Assembly (NCBI GenBank): GCA_003662985.1
Contig: QMZD01000060.1
Location: 1-8,288, forward strand
Length of the DNA: 8,288 nt
Direction of reading: 5' to 3'
Source: Archaeoglobales archaeon
GTDB taxonomy: Archaea; Halobacteriota; Archaeoglobi; Archaeoglobales; Archaeoglobaceae
Below are positions 1-6,303 of this stretch, piece by piece. The notes under the pieces were generated by a model that saw nothing but the letters and a program-made list of their open reading frames with translations, ran no database searches and was not told where the DNA came from. The first letter of the stretch is position 1; every line of letters begins with the position of its first letter. The position numbers and the translations under genes are program-made.

Positions 1-809
1 GATTTCCTTGAGACTATCTCGAATGCTTCTCTGGTCGCATTCCTAAGGGATTCAACCTCCATTTCATCCAGCTGCTCCCCTCTTGCAATTTTCCCTTGCA
101 ACGCATGGGCTTTAACCAGCCCACTTCTCAGCGCTACCTCCATCAGGATGTTATCAACCGGAAAGCTGAGATTCTCAATATCAACTGGCTCAAAATAACC
201 CTGTCTTCGCAAAATCTTAACCAGAAGGTGGCTCTTCTTCATCAACGGGTCTTTATAAGCCTGAAATTTTCTCAGTTGCTGAAGGATCCCCATTCCATCT
301 TGCCTAATAAGATACCTTTCTGAGGATTTCAGTAAATTTCTGAGATCGCTTTCGTAGTGATCAATCAACTTTTGTGCACAGTCCCTTAAAAGCAAAGCCC
401 TCTCGGCAGGATCTCTAATTGTAACATCGCCTATACTGAAAATCCTTGTTATGTCTTTTTCAGTAACCTTGATCATTTTCTTAGCGGTAAAAAGATCTGG
501 CTCATTTTTTTGAGCTCTTCTTGCAAGGAGATACATCAGATCTGAGCCATGATAAAGCTTCCCCCCGACAAAAGCCTCAAACCTCTTGGGCTCAGGATGG
601 GTTCTATGATCTATTGCAACGAGGAAGAACACGTAATTCGGATAGATAAAATCGTCGTTTTCGGGAAATAGATCCGGTGAATTGAAGGAGATTGGCTTGT
701 ATCCCAATTTTTGTATGATTTTTCCTAACCGCTTCACCCTCTCCTCGTTTATTTCAATGTTAAATCCACTCACTCCACTTAACCCGACCATCTCAAACCA
801 AATATTCAT
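1..809 (-). CDS. Qng1-like (queuosine salvage, DUF2419) superfamily protein, partial at C-terminus
   Basis: An open minus-strand frame runs from ATG at 809 to the left edge (269 codons, no stop), so only the C-terminus is missing. I recognise it by pattern as a divergent member of the Qng1/DUF2419 family, which hydrolyses queuosine 5'-phosphate or the nucleoside to free queuine and has a HhH DNA-glycosylase-like helical fold. Matches to my memory of the family, in order, are: FFLVAIDHRT (61-70), where the family has a V-D-A-L-N-F segment; GKLYHGSDLMYLL (83-95), like the family's G-Y-W-S-L segment; VTEKDITRIF (115-124), like T-x-E-x-V-R-x-I-F; YKDPLM plus a helix (185-200); and FPVDNILMEVALRSGLV (216-232), like F-A-D-Y-R-x-P-Q-x-L-x-x-L-G. 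Asp67 and Asp219 fall where the family has conserved Asp. Substrate is uncertain, because archaea normally make archaeosine rather than queuosine. Upstream in-frame GTG and TTG codons precede the ATG, so the start could shift slightly. It could also be an uncharacterised glycosylase-like protein. Confidence 0.55.
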   Translation of the reverse strand, partial: MNIWFEMVGLSGVSGFNIEINEERVKRLGKIIQKLGYKPISFNSPDLFPENDDFIYPNYVFFLVAIDHRTHPEPKRFEAFVGGKLYHGSDLMYLLARRAQKNEPDLFTAKKMIKVTEKDITRIFSIGDVTIRDPAERALLLRDCAQKLIDHYESDLRNLLKSSERYLIRQDGMGILQQLRKFQAYKDPLMKKSHLLVKILRRQGYFEPVDIENLSFPVDNILMEVALRSGLVKAHALQGKIARGEQLDEMEVESLRNATREAFEIVSRK

Positions 810-920
810 CACCAACTTTTTAAATTTAAGTCTGAACCAAATGGATGAGGAATAGCAGGATGCTTTAAAGAGAAAAAACCAGAAATCAAGTTTGAGGTTT
901 TATCGGTAACGAGAAACAAG

Positions 921-950
921 AAATATTTATAAAAAATAGTATAAGTATTT
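921..950. repeat. Imperfect inverted repeat overlapping a distal, two-way TATA box
   Basis: AAATATTTAT (921-930) and ATAAGTATTT (941-950) form an inverted repeat with 9 of 10 positions matching across a 10-nt spacer. TTTATAAAAA (926-935) is a good TATA box on the plus strand, and the complement (TTTATAAATA) is equally good on the minus strand, so this site could drive either gene with a leader of roughly 90 nt. In such AT-rich DNA, a repeat of this quality could arise by chance. Confidence 0.35.
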
Positions 951-1018
951 TAATTGCGGGGAAAAATAATTTTCAGATTTTTAAGAAAGCAAAAGAAAAC
1001 TTTTTGACCAAAAGGGAC

Positions 1019-1027
1019 TTATAATTC
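1019..1027 (+). promoter_or_regulatory. Proximal TATA box of the AAA+/VWA operon
   Basis: The sequence TTATAATTC lies about 24 nt upstream of the ATG at 1045 and follows a purine-rich stretch (AAAAGGGA) that could serve as BRE. This spacing is what is expected of a leaderless archaeal transcript. It agrees with the absence of any Shine-Dalgarno in the bases just before the ATG (AACAAATAACAAAT). Confidence 0.5.
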
Positions 1028-1044
1028 TAAAACAAATAACAAAT

Positions 1045-2502
1045 ATGGCTAGCGAGCATCTAGAGGACTACCTCTTCGAAGAGGTGGTGATCACTGAGTC
1101 AAACGCTCCCAAGTTCATTCTCAATGGCCAAGAGGTTAACATTTGGGACGGGGATCTTTCCCACTATCACTCTCTCAGTGTTGCAGATTATATAAGAGAT
1201 AGCCTTCTAGAATTTGAGAAAAACGGAATCGATCCCTTCCCAGAAATAATTGGAAAGAAGTCTGAAAAAGAGATGCTAAAAAACGCCCTCATGAGTGGCT
1301 CAAATGTTCTTTTCAAAGGAATGAAAGGTTATGGAAAAACAACTTTCTCAAAAAGCATTGCCAAGCTTCTGCCTGAGAAGATTCTGGCCGTTAAAGGATG
1401 CAAGATAAACGATGACCCCACGAGACCCGTATGTTTCTCATGCAAAAAAGCTTTGATGGAAGAAAACGAGGTGGAGCTCACATGGGTTGGCAGAAAGTGG
1501 GTGAGAATCCTCGGCGACCCAATGATGACTACCAGGCAGCTTATAGGTGGACTTAGCATCCAGAAGATAAGGGAGGGCCACGATATCGATTCCCCAGAGG
1601 TTTTCACCCCTGGTAGAATTTTAAAGGCCCATAGAGGTATAGCCTACGTTGACGAGCTCGGAGCCATTCCTTCGGCGATGCAAACCCTCCTGCACGAGTT
1701 GCTTGAGGAAAAACAGATAACAACGCCTGAGGGAGATATAATCCCGATGAGAATAGATACGATTTTCATATCTTCTACGAACCCTGCAAACTATCGTGGA
1801 ACCTCGGATATCAAGGAGCCTCTCCTCGACAGGATGGAGGAGATATTCATAGGCCCTCCCGAGACCCTTGAGGAGGAGATCCTAATCGGGCTGAGGAATA
1901 TGAAATTAAAAGATGGGCCAGCCCTACCAGATTGGCATCTCAAAATCCTAGCAAGAACCGTGAGAGTGGCAAGGATGAAGGATGGAAACAAGTTTGCCAA
2001 TCGCATAGAGACCGAGCCGTCTTGTAGGGCAACGATAAAACTTTTTGATCACGTAAGAGCTTCAGCCTTAAGGGCAAATAGAGAGTCCGTAATGCTTGCG
2101 GATTATGGGAAAAATTATGAGAACATTAAGCTCGGATTGAGAAGTAGAATCGAGCTAGATTACGAGGATATTTCAAAAGATGAAGTTATCTCTGCACTTG
2201 TTGAAGATGCGATAAACCGTACTTCAATGGAGATCTATTCTCGCATTCCAAGGGACGAGTTTGGAGGGATTATGGAAGATATCTCAAGCCTGGGTGTTAT
2301 CGATGTCGAGAGGGCAGAATTCTCTGAACAAGCCCACCTCACATCTTTCATCGAGAGTCTATGCTCATCTCCAGTGGAGTACAACTCTGCTCTGGAGATT
2401 CTTCTCGAGACTCTTAGAAGGTGTACAGGAGTAATTTCCAAAATTGAGTGTGGAAAGTATGAATACACAGGAAGAGAATCTATCAGAGAGCGGGAAACCT
2501 GA
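1045..2502 (+). CDS. ChlI/MoxR-like AAA+ ATPase
   Basis: This 485-residue protein is an AAA+ ATPase of the magnesium-chelatase I/MoxR clade. Walker A is GMKGYGKT (92-99), with Lys98 and Thr99. Walker B ends in YVDEL with Asp203-Glu204. Sensor 1 is Asn246 in STNP, the arginine finger is probably Arg263 in LLDRM, and Arg328 is a candidate sensor 2. Between Walker A and B is a cysteine group, C-x10-C-x2-C (Cys119, 130, 133), in the region where ChlI/BchI proteins carry a similar N-x-D-P-x-x-P-x-C-x-x-C stretch. The C-terminal 150 residues are helical and specific to this protein. The downstream gene overlaps it and encodes a VWA protein, the usual partner of such ATPases (BchI-BchD, NorQ-NorD, CbbQ-CbbO, RavA-ViaA). 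Its likely role is a cytosolic hexameric motor that loads a metal or remodels a client. No chelatase H-subunit or client enzyme is in view, so the target is unknown. Confidence 0.85.
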   Translation: MASEHLEDYLFEEVVITESNAPKFILNGQEVNIWDGDLSHYHSLSVADYIRDSLLEFEKNGIDPFPEIIGKKSEKEMLKNALMSGSNVLFKGMKGYGKTTFSKSIAKLLPEKILAVKGCKINDDPTRPVCFSCKKALMEENEVELTWVGRKWVRILGDPMMTTRQLIGGLSIQKIREGHDIDSPEVFTPGRILKAHRGIAYVDELGAIPSAMQTLLHELLEEKQITTPEGDIIPMRIDTIFISSTNPANYRGTSDIKEPLLDRMEEIFIGPPETLEEEILIGLRNMKLKDGPALPDWHLKILARTVRVARMKDGNKFANRIETEPSCRATIKLFDHVRASALRANRESVMLADYGKNYENIKLGLRSRIELDYEDISKDEVISALVEDAINRTSMEIYSRIPRDEFGGIMEDISSLGVIDVERAEFSEQAHLTSFIESLCSSPVEYNSALEILLETLRRCTGVISKIECGKYEYTGRESIRERET

Positions 2503-3712
2503 TTGCAGTCTTTGTAAGGAGGAGGATGGGCTCAGCGAAGAGCTAGCCTCCAGCCTCCTTTACTCCCTTTTCAACCCTTACGCAAAAAAAGAGGGATGTG
2601 TCAGCTCAAAAGATTATATCAAGCAAAATCTAGAGGATGGTGAAGCTTTGGAGAACTTCGAAACCTTGGATGCGATCTTCAAAGACCTCATAGCAAACTT
2701 TGGTTATTCCGACTCCTCATGGATTGAGAAGGTTGATGAATTCAGAAGGGCAAAACAGAAGGCGTGGGAGCAGATAAAAAAGGAACTAATGGATGGTTCG
2801 ATAAGTGAGGAAGAGTTGAGTCCGAGTGATCTGATAGAGAACCTTGGAGAGGAGATAATAAAAGATCTGATGAAAGAGGGATATGTCGAGGGTTACGAAA
2901 GACGAAGATATAGGAAAATGATACTTTTCAGCAAACATGCTGAGAGAATGATTGGAGAGAAGATAGTTCAGCTTGCAGTTGAGGAACTTCCAGTCAAAAA
3001 GCCTGGAGGGGACGAGGAGATTCCGAAAAAGAGTGTTTCTATATTCTCGAGCTACTTCTTAACAGACTACGATCCTTTCACCCACGTGTTCGATAATATC
3101 GATCTGTCTGAGACGCTTTTGAATTGTGCATTAAAGGATGATTTCTCTTTTGATGAGAAAAACATAGTTGCAAGAGAGCCTAAACACCTGGAGAAGATAA
3201 CCTATATCATGCTCATTGATGTCAGCGACTCAATGAGGGGGAAAAAATTTGTTGGTGCGATAGAATCAGCCATAGGGTTGAGAGAGGCAATAAAAAGGCG
3301 AGATTCCAGAGAGTTGAAGATAATAGCCTTCAATCACCGGGCAAGAGAGGTTGACAGAGGAGAGATACTCAACCTTTATCCACAGGGACGAACGGATATA
3401 GGCCTTGCGCTGAAAAAGGCCAGAGAAAGTCTAAAAAAGTCTGATGGTACAGGCGTAGTATTTCTTATCACAGACGGAGAACCAACCTCAAGCTTTAATC
3501 CCTACATCTCTCCAGGGATGTGCGCTGTAAGAGAAGCCAAGCGCCTCAGGAATGTTGACGCGAGGCTCTCGATCATAATGCTCGGGAGAGATGAGAGCTT
3601 CAGAAGGATCTGTGAACACATGGCAAAGGCCTGCGGTAGATCAAGAATATTCTATTTCTCAGATCCCCTAAACTTAAAGAATTATTTCATAAAGAGTTTT
3701 ATGAAAGGGTAG
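2459..3712 (+). CDS. VWA-domain protein, partner of the AAA+ ATPase
   Basis: With the ATG at 2459, this protein has 417 residues. In-frame GTG (2450) and TTG (2444) codons are possible earlier starts; an AGGAG at 2427-2431 suits the TTG best, so the start is not settled. The C-terminal third is a von Willebrand A domain with a complete MIDAS: DVSDS (Asp254, Ser256, Ser258), Thr312 in GRTDIG and Asp339 in ITDGEP. Metal-dependent ligand binding should therefore be intact. The N-terminal 240 residues are acidic and mostly helical, with no family I can name; they begin with a C-x2-C pair (Cys16, Cys19) and a third cysteine at 47. The gene overlaps the ATPase gene by 44 nt, which implies translational coupling and a fixed ratio of the two products. 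By analogy with BchD, NorD, CbbO and ViaA, it would be the adaptor linking the motor to its client. No signal peptide is seen, so it should be cytosolic. Confidence 0.85.
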   Translation: MNTQEENLSESGKPDCSLCKEEDGLSEELASSLLYSLFNPYAKKEGCVSSKDYIKQNLEDGEALENFETLDAIFKDLIANFGYSDSSWIEKVDEFRRAKQKAWEQIKKELMDGSISEEELSPSDLIENLGEEIIKDLMKEGYVEGYERRRYRKMILFSKHAERMIGEKIVQLAVEELPVKKPGGDEEIPKKSVSIFSSYFLTDYDPFTHVFDNIDLSETLLNCALKDDFSFDEKNIVAREPKHLEKITYIMLIDVSDSMRGKKFVGAIESAIGLREAIKRRDSRELKIIAFNHRAREVDRGEILNLYPQGRTDIGLALKKARESLKKSDGTGVVFLITDGEPTSSFNPYISPGMCAVREAKRLRNVDARLSIIMLGRDESFRRICEHMAKACGRSRIFYFSDPLNLKNYFIKSFMKG

Positions 3713-3741
3713 CCTGTGTATACCCGGGGAGTTAGCGATAA

Positions 3742-3754
3742 ATAACTCAGTTAT
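3742..3754. repeat. Short palindrome between convergent genes
   Basis: ATAACT-C-AGTTAT is a perfect 13-nt palindrome lying between the VWA gene and the R15P isomerase gene and touching the stop codon of the latter. As RNA it could fold only a 5-bp AU-rich stem with a three-base loop. No T-run follows on either strand, so a terminator role is weakly supported. Confidence 0.25.
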
Positions 3755-4710
3755 CAATCGTAATGCTCCGGAGAAACCAGCATCTCTTCTTCGGTTGGGA
3801 GCCTGAAGCCAAACCTCTCTTTTATAACGAGATATGCCATCTCTGGCGGTATAGCACCTATTTCGGTTATTATCAGGTCTATATATCTCCTCGGAGTTAT
3901 GTCAAATGCTGGATTTCTCACCCTAACTCCCGTAGAGAGTAAATCTTCCGAAACTACCTCCTTCGGTGATCTCTCCTCTATGACCACGGTTTCGCCAGCG
4001 AGGGTTTTCGGGCTGAACTTGTAGGTTTCCGCTGCAACCATAAATGGAACCCTAAATTCATTCGCACACAAAGCAATCTGGGATGTTCCTATCTTATTTA
4101 TGAGAGCACCATTAACCGTTATGGCGTCAGCTCCAACAATTACGTAATCTATATCCCTCATGAAATATCGAACAGCAGAATCTACAATGAGCGTTACGGG
4201 GATTCCTTCGTTTCTTAATTCCCTAACCGTTATGTGGCCTTGATATCTCGGCCTTGATTCGGTTGCAAAAACCTCTATCTCCTTCCCTGCCTTATGTGCC
4301 TCCTTGATTACTGAAAGTGCTGCAGATGAATTACAGTGTGTAAGGATGGTTGAAAAACGCTTTATCCTCCTAACACCAATCTTTCCAATCTCTCTTTTAG
4401 CAGAATCCACCCAATTGATGAATTCTGTAGCTCTTTTAATTAAATCCTCCCTTTTTTCCTCAACAGTCTCGCCAGAGTACTGCATAACATAATTTATGGC
4501 ATTGTAGAGGCTTACGGCTGTAGGTCTGGTGTTGAGGAGCTTATCGGCTGCTTCTTTTATTTTAACATCAAAATCATCACCGATTTTCTGGACAAATTCC
4601 AACAGGGTTTCAGCCGCAAATCGAGCGATTTTTGCCGCTCCTCTAACCTCCATACTGATTATTTTTCTCGCAGCCTCCTCTATCATTTCCATCTCACTCA
4701 TTTCATCCAT
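3754..4710 (-). CDS. Ribose-1,5-bisphosphate isomerase (eIF2B-like fold)
   Basis: This 318-residue protein belongs to the archaeal R15P isomerase branch of the eIF2B/MtnA family. The enzyme converts alpha-D-ribose 1,5-bisphosphate to ribulose 1,5-bisphosphate, the substrate of type III RuBisCO, in the archaeal nucleoside-degradation route. Cys126 in the THCNSS motif and Asp195 in the GADAI motif are the catalytic pair. Their 69-residue spacing equals that of Cys133 and Asp202 in the Thermococcus kodakarensis enzyme, as I recall it. The N-terminal RGAAKIARFAAE helix and the GTSQIALCANE stretch also fit R15P isomerase. I chose ATG 4710 over the TTG at 4713 because a strong AGGAGGGG lies about seven bases upstream. 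The ATG overlaps the stop codon of the upstream ROK kinase gene by one base (TGATG), so the two genes are co-transcribed and coupled. Old annotations often call this family eIF-2B subunit; the catalytic residues argue against that here. Confidence 0.9.
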   Translation of the reverse strand: MDEMSEMEMIEEAARKIISMEVRGAAKIARFAAETLLEFVQKIGDDFDVKIKEAADKLLNTRPTAVSLYNAINYVMQYSGETVEEKREDLIKRATEFINWVDSAKREIGKIGVRRIKRFSTILTHCNSSAALSVIKEAHKAGKEIEVFATESRPRYQGHITVRELRNEGIPVTLIVDSAVRYFMRDIDYVIVGADAITVNGALINKIGTSQIALCANEFRVPFMVAAETYKFSPKTLAGETVVIEERSPKEVVSEDLLSTGVRVRNPAFDITPRRYIDLIITEIGAIPPEMAYLVIKERFGFRLPTEEEMLVSPEHYD

Positions 4711-5492
4711 CAAGACCCCTCCTTGGCGAGCAGGGCTGCTCCCTTAGCCACCGCAAGTTCATCCTTTATACTAGCAATTTCCGGATTGAATTCCGGCATA
4801 AGATAATTTCCAACCTCTTCCTTAAGTCTCGCGATATCAAGCCTATTTCCAATCCCTCCGCCAATTATTACGGCTTCAAAGTCCATGAGCATGATTGCAA
4901 AGCCAATTGCCCTACAGAAATCCTTGAATCCTTTCATTTCATAAATCTTGCTCTCATCAAGCTTAAACAATTCTTTGGCTTCCATACCTGTCTCCTTTTT
5001 TATTGCCCAACCACCAAAGTATGCTTCGAGATGATCTTTTCCTCCACAAACACACGTTCTACTATCTTCTGTATTTCCGACGACGACGTGCCCTATTTCG
5101 CCCGCTAAACCCTTTCCTCTGTAGATCTTTCCATCAATCACGATTCCAGCCCCAATTCCGGTTCCAACGGTGATGCCGAGCATATTCCCGAAAGCAAATT
5201 TTTTTGCGGCATAAAAGGCAAAGCAGTTTGCATCATTCTCCATTAACCCATCAAACTCAGGGATTGTAGGCAGATTCGGAGCCTTTACGATCTTCCCAGC
5301 TTTGATCCATGCTGCAATGCCGAGACAACTTCTTTCTACACCATATCTTCTTTCATAGTCTTTTATAATCTCAGGAATTTCCGAAATTTTATCAGATGTT
5401 TTGAAAGATCGTAAATACCTGAACTCCCCGGAATCTTCAAGTAGAACTACATCTATGTTCGTTCCACCTATGTCAACCCCGAGAAATGGCAT
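4710..5492 (-). CDS. ROK-family sugar kinase
   Basis: This 260-residue protein has the full ROK kinase plan: phosphate-1 motif DIGGTN (7-12), the catalytic ENDAN motif with general base Asp87 (85-89), phosphate-2 motif [11 protein letters not shown] (106-116), the GEIGH substrate/zinc motif (131-135), the adenosine motif GGGIGN (211-216) and a C-terminal AKGAALLA helix. There is no N-terminal winged helix, so it is a kinase rather than a ROK repressor. The zinc loop is altered: the family's C-x-C-G-x2-G-C reads C-V-C-G-G-K-D-H, with His154 replacing the third cysteine. The likely ligands are therefore His135, Cys147, Cys149 and His154. At 260 residues it is short for the family (about 300 is usual). 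Related proteins phosphorylate glucose, ManNAc, fructose or allose. Coupling to R15P isomerase suggests a pentose or nucleoside-derived substrate, but this is inference. The message looks leaderless, with a TATA box about 24 nt before the ATG. Confidence 0.88.
   Translation of the reverse strand: MPFLGVDIGGTNIDVVLLEDSGEFRYLRSFKTSDKISEIPEIIKDYERRYGVERSCLGIAAWIKAGKIVKAPNLPTIPEFDGLMENDANCFAFYAAKKFAFGNMLGITVGTGIGAGIVIDGKIYRGKGLAGEIGHVVVGNTEDSRTCVCGGKDHLEAYFGGWAIKKETGMEAKELFKLDESKIYEMKGFKDFCRAIGFAIMLMDFEAVIIGGGIGNRLDIARLKEEVGNYLMPEFNPEIASIKDELAVAKGAALLAKEGS
4715..4723 (-). promoter_or_regulatory. Strong ribosome binding site for R15P isomerase
   Basis: AAGGAGGGG on the minus strand, inside the last codons of the ROK kinase gene, sits just upstream of the ATG at 4710. 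It decides the start in favour of that ATG and allows reinitiation after the overlapping stop. Confidence 0.6.
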
Positions 5493-5512
5493 GGGAAGAG
5501 TTGCTTACAATG

Positions 5513-5520
5513 TTTTAAAA
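5513..5520 (-). promoter_or_regulatory. TATA box of the ROK kinase-R15P isomerase operon
   Basis: TTTTAAAA, the core of the palindrome GTTTTAAAAC (5512-5521), is centred about 24 nt upstream of the ATG at 5492. Transcription should begin at or near the start codon, giving a leaderless message. No Shine-Dalgarno precedes this ATG, which agrees. Confidence 0.55.
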
Positions 5521-5521
5521 C

Positions 5522-5545
5522 GTTAACTCTCAAGGTTAATCTCAA
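5522..5545. repeat. Near-perfect direct repeat in the divergent promoter region
   Basis: GTTAACTCTCAA (5522-5533) is repeated as GTTAATCTCAA (5535-5545), differing only by one missing C, with a 13-nt start-to-start offset. It lies between the TATA box of the ROK operon and that of the AMMECR1 gene, so it is placed to act as an operator or upstream activating site for one or both. Confidence 0.35.
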
Positions 5546-5568
5546 ACTGAATAGCTCACGACGGAAAG

Positions 5569-5575
5569 AATATAT
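5569..5575 (+). promoter_or_regulatory. TATA box of the AMMECR1 gene
   Basis: AATATAT, preceded by a purine-rich GGAAAG that could act as BRE, is centred about 26 nt upstream of the ATG at 5598. That is the spacing of a leaderless archaeal transcript, and no Shine-Dalgarno is present before the ATG. Confidence 0.5.
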
Positions 5576-5597
5576 CCTTGCTCGAGAAATTAGAATC

Positions 5598-6206
5598 ATG
5601 GTAAAATTGCTCAGCTTTGAAGATGGTGTTAAAGCCGTAAAACTTGCAAGAAGAGCAATAGAGAGTTATTTGAACGATAAAATCGTGCTTAAGGAGAGAT
5701 ATGAGGGTGTTTTTTCCGAGAAGAGAGGTGTTTTCGTAACTCTGAGAAAGAACAAGAACTTAAGGGGCTGTATTGGCTTTCCCTATCCATACAAACGGCT
5801 TGACGAGGCCATAATTGATTCTGCAATAGCTGCAGCCACTGAAGATCCGAGGTTTTCTCCCGTTAAGGCTGCCGAGATGGAGGAGATAACCGTTGAGGTT
5901 ACAGTTCTCACACCCCCAGAAAAGATTGAGGCGAAACTTGAAAAGTTACCTGAACACGTTGAAATAGGAAGACACGGGTTAATTGTTAAGAGAGGTGCGT
6001 TTTCAGGTCTTCTCCTCCCGCAGGTTGCGATTGAGTATAACTTCGATGCGGAGGAATTCCTCTCCCAGACGTGTATGAAAGCTGGTTTACCTCCAGATTG
6101 CTGGTTAATGAAGGGGACAGAAGTATACAGATACGAAGGACAGATCTTTGAAGAAAGAGAGCCAAGAGGAGAAATAATCGAGATGGACGTAAGATCCTAC
6201 CGTTAA
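5598..6206 (+). CDS. AMMECR1-domain protein
   Basis: This 202-residue protein is a full-length single-domain member of the AMMECR1 family, the same size as other archaeal members. The signature LRGCIG is at 55-60, followed by the helix [19 protein letters not shown] (71-89), [35 protein letters not shown], and a C-terminal CWL-x5-VYRYEGQIF region. The biochemical role of the family is unproven. In many prokaryotes it is encoded or fused with a MEMO-like dioxygenase and a radical SAM protein (the AmmeMemoRadiSam arrangement). Neither partner is in this window, so any link would have to be in trans. The conserved Cys58 in the signature is kept. The gene lies between a divergent ROK operon and the PCNA gene, about 97 nt from the latter, which has its own promoter. 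It is probably monocistronic and cytosolic. Confidence 0.93.
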   Translation: MVKLLSFEDGVKAVKLARRAIESYLNDKIVLKERYEGVFSEKRGVFVTLRKNKNLRGCIGFPYPYKRLDEAIIDSAIAAATEDPRFSPVKAAEMEEITVEVTVLTPPEKIEAKLEKLPEHVEIGRHGLIVKRGAFSGLLLPQVAIEYNFDAEEFLSQTCMKAGLPPDCWLMKGTEVYRYEGQIFEEREPRGEIIEMDVRSYR

Positions 6207-6258
6207 AGCAAGAGTGAGGGATTTTAGTGAATTCTGGAAATTTATGGCATAAAGAAAA

Positions 6259-6267
6259 TTATAAATA
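6259..6267 (+). promoter_or_regulatory. TATA box of the PCNA-PriL operon
   Basis: TTATAAATA is a strong archaeal TATA box inside an AAAATTATAAATAATTT context. Initiation about 25 nt downstream would fall near 6288, leaving a leader of roughly 15 nt that contains the ribosome binding site at 6293-6298. A rough inverted repeat (GGAAATTTAT at 6236-6245, ATAAATAATTTCC at 6261-6273, broken by a 3-nt insertion) surrounds it. Confidence 0.6.
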
Positions 6268-6292
6268 ATTTCCGCAATACCTCTCACAAAAC

Positions 6293-6298
6293 GGTGAT
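6293..6298 (+). promoter_or_regulatory. Ribosome binding site of PCNA
   Basis: GGTGAT lies about 5 nt before the ATG at 6304 and complements the archaeal anti-Shine-Dalgarno. It supports this start over the ATG at 6297, which is in another frame. Confidence 0.55.
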
Positions 6299-6303
6299 GC
6301 TCA

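Larger units (their letters stand above)
810..1044. promoter_or_regulatory. Divergent intergenic region between the Qng1-like gene and the AAA+/VWA operon
   Basis: This 235-nt AT-rich stretch contains no convincing gene; the only plus-strand ATG frames I found are a few codons long. It must carry promoters for both flanking genes. Two TATA-like elements and an inverted repeat stand out and are listed separately. A TTTAAATTTAAG patch at 820-831 is too close to the minus-strand start to be a clear TATA box for a leaderless message. Confidence 0.6.

Noticed and set aside
96..323. Plus-strand 75-codon open frame
   Set aside because: It lies wholly inside the minus-strand Qng1-like gene, has low-complexity content and no promoter or ribosome binding site.
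1329..1607. Minus-strand 92-codon open frame opposite the AAA+ gene
   Set aside because: It is a shadow of the Walker A to Walker B region, with no start context or recognisable domain.
3713..3753. Intrinsic terminator between the convergent genes
   Set aside because: The palindrome is short and AU-rich, and there is no T-run on either strand; it is kept only as a low-confidence repeat.
3754..4710. Translation factor eIF2B subunit or methylthioribose-1-phosphate isomerase
   Set aside because: The Cys126/Asp195 pair with the R15P isomerase N-terminal helix, plus the sugar-kinase operon partner, favours R15P isomerase.
4304..4747. Two plus-strand frames opposite the R15P isomerase gene
   Set aside because: Both are antisense to catalytic and N-terminal regions of a clear enzyme and have no supporting signals.
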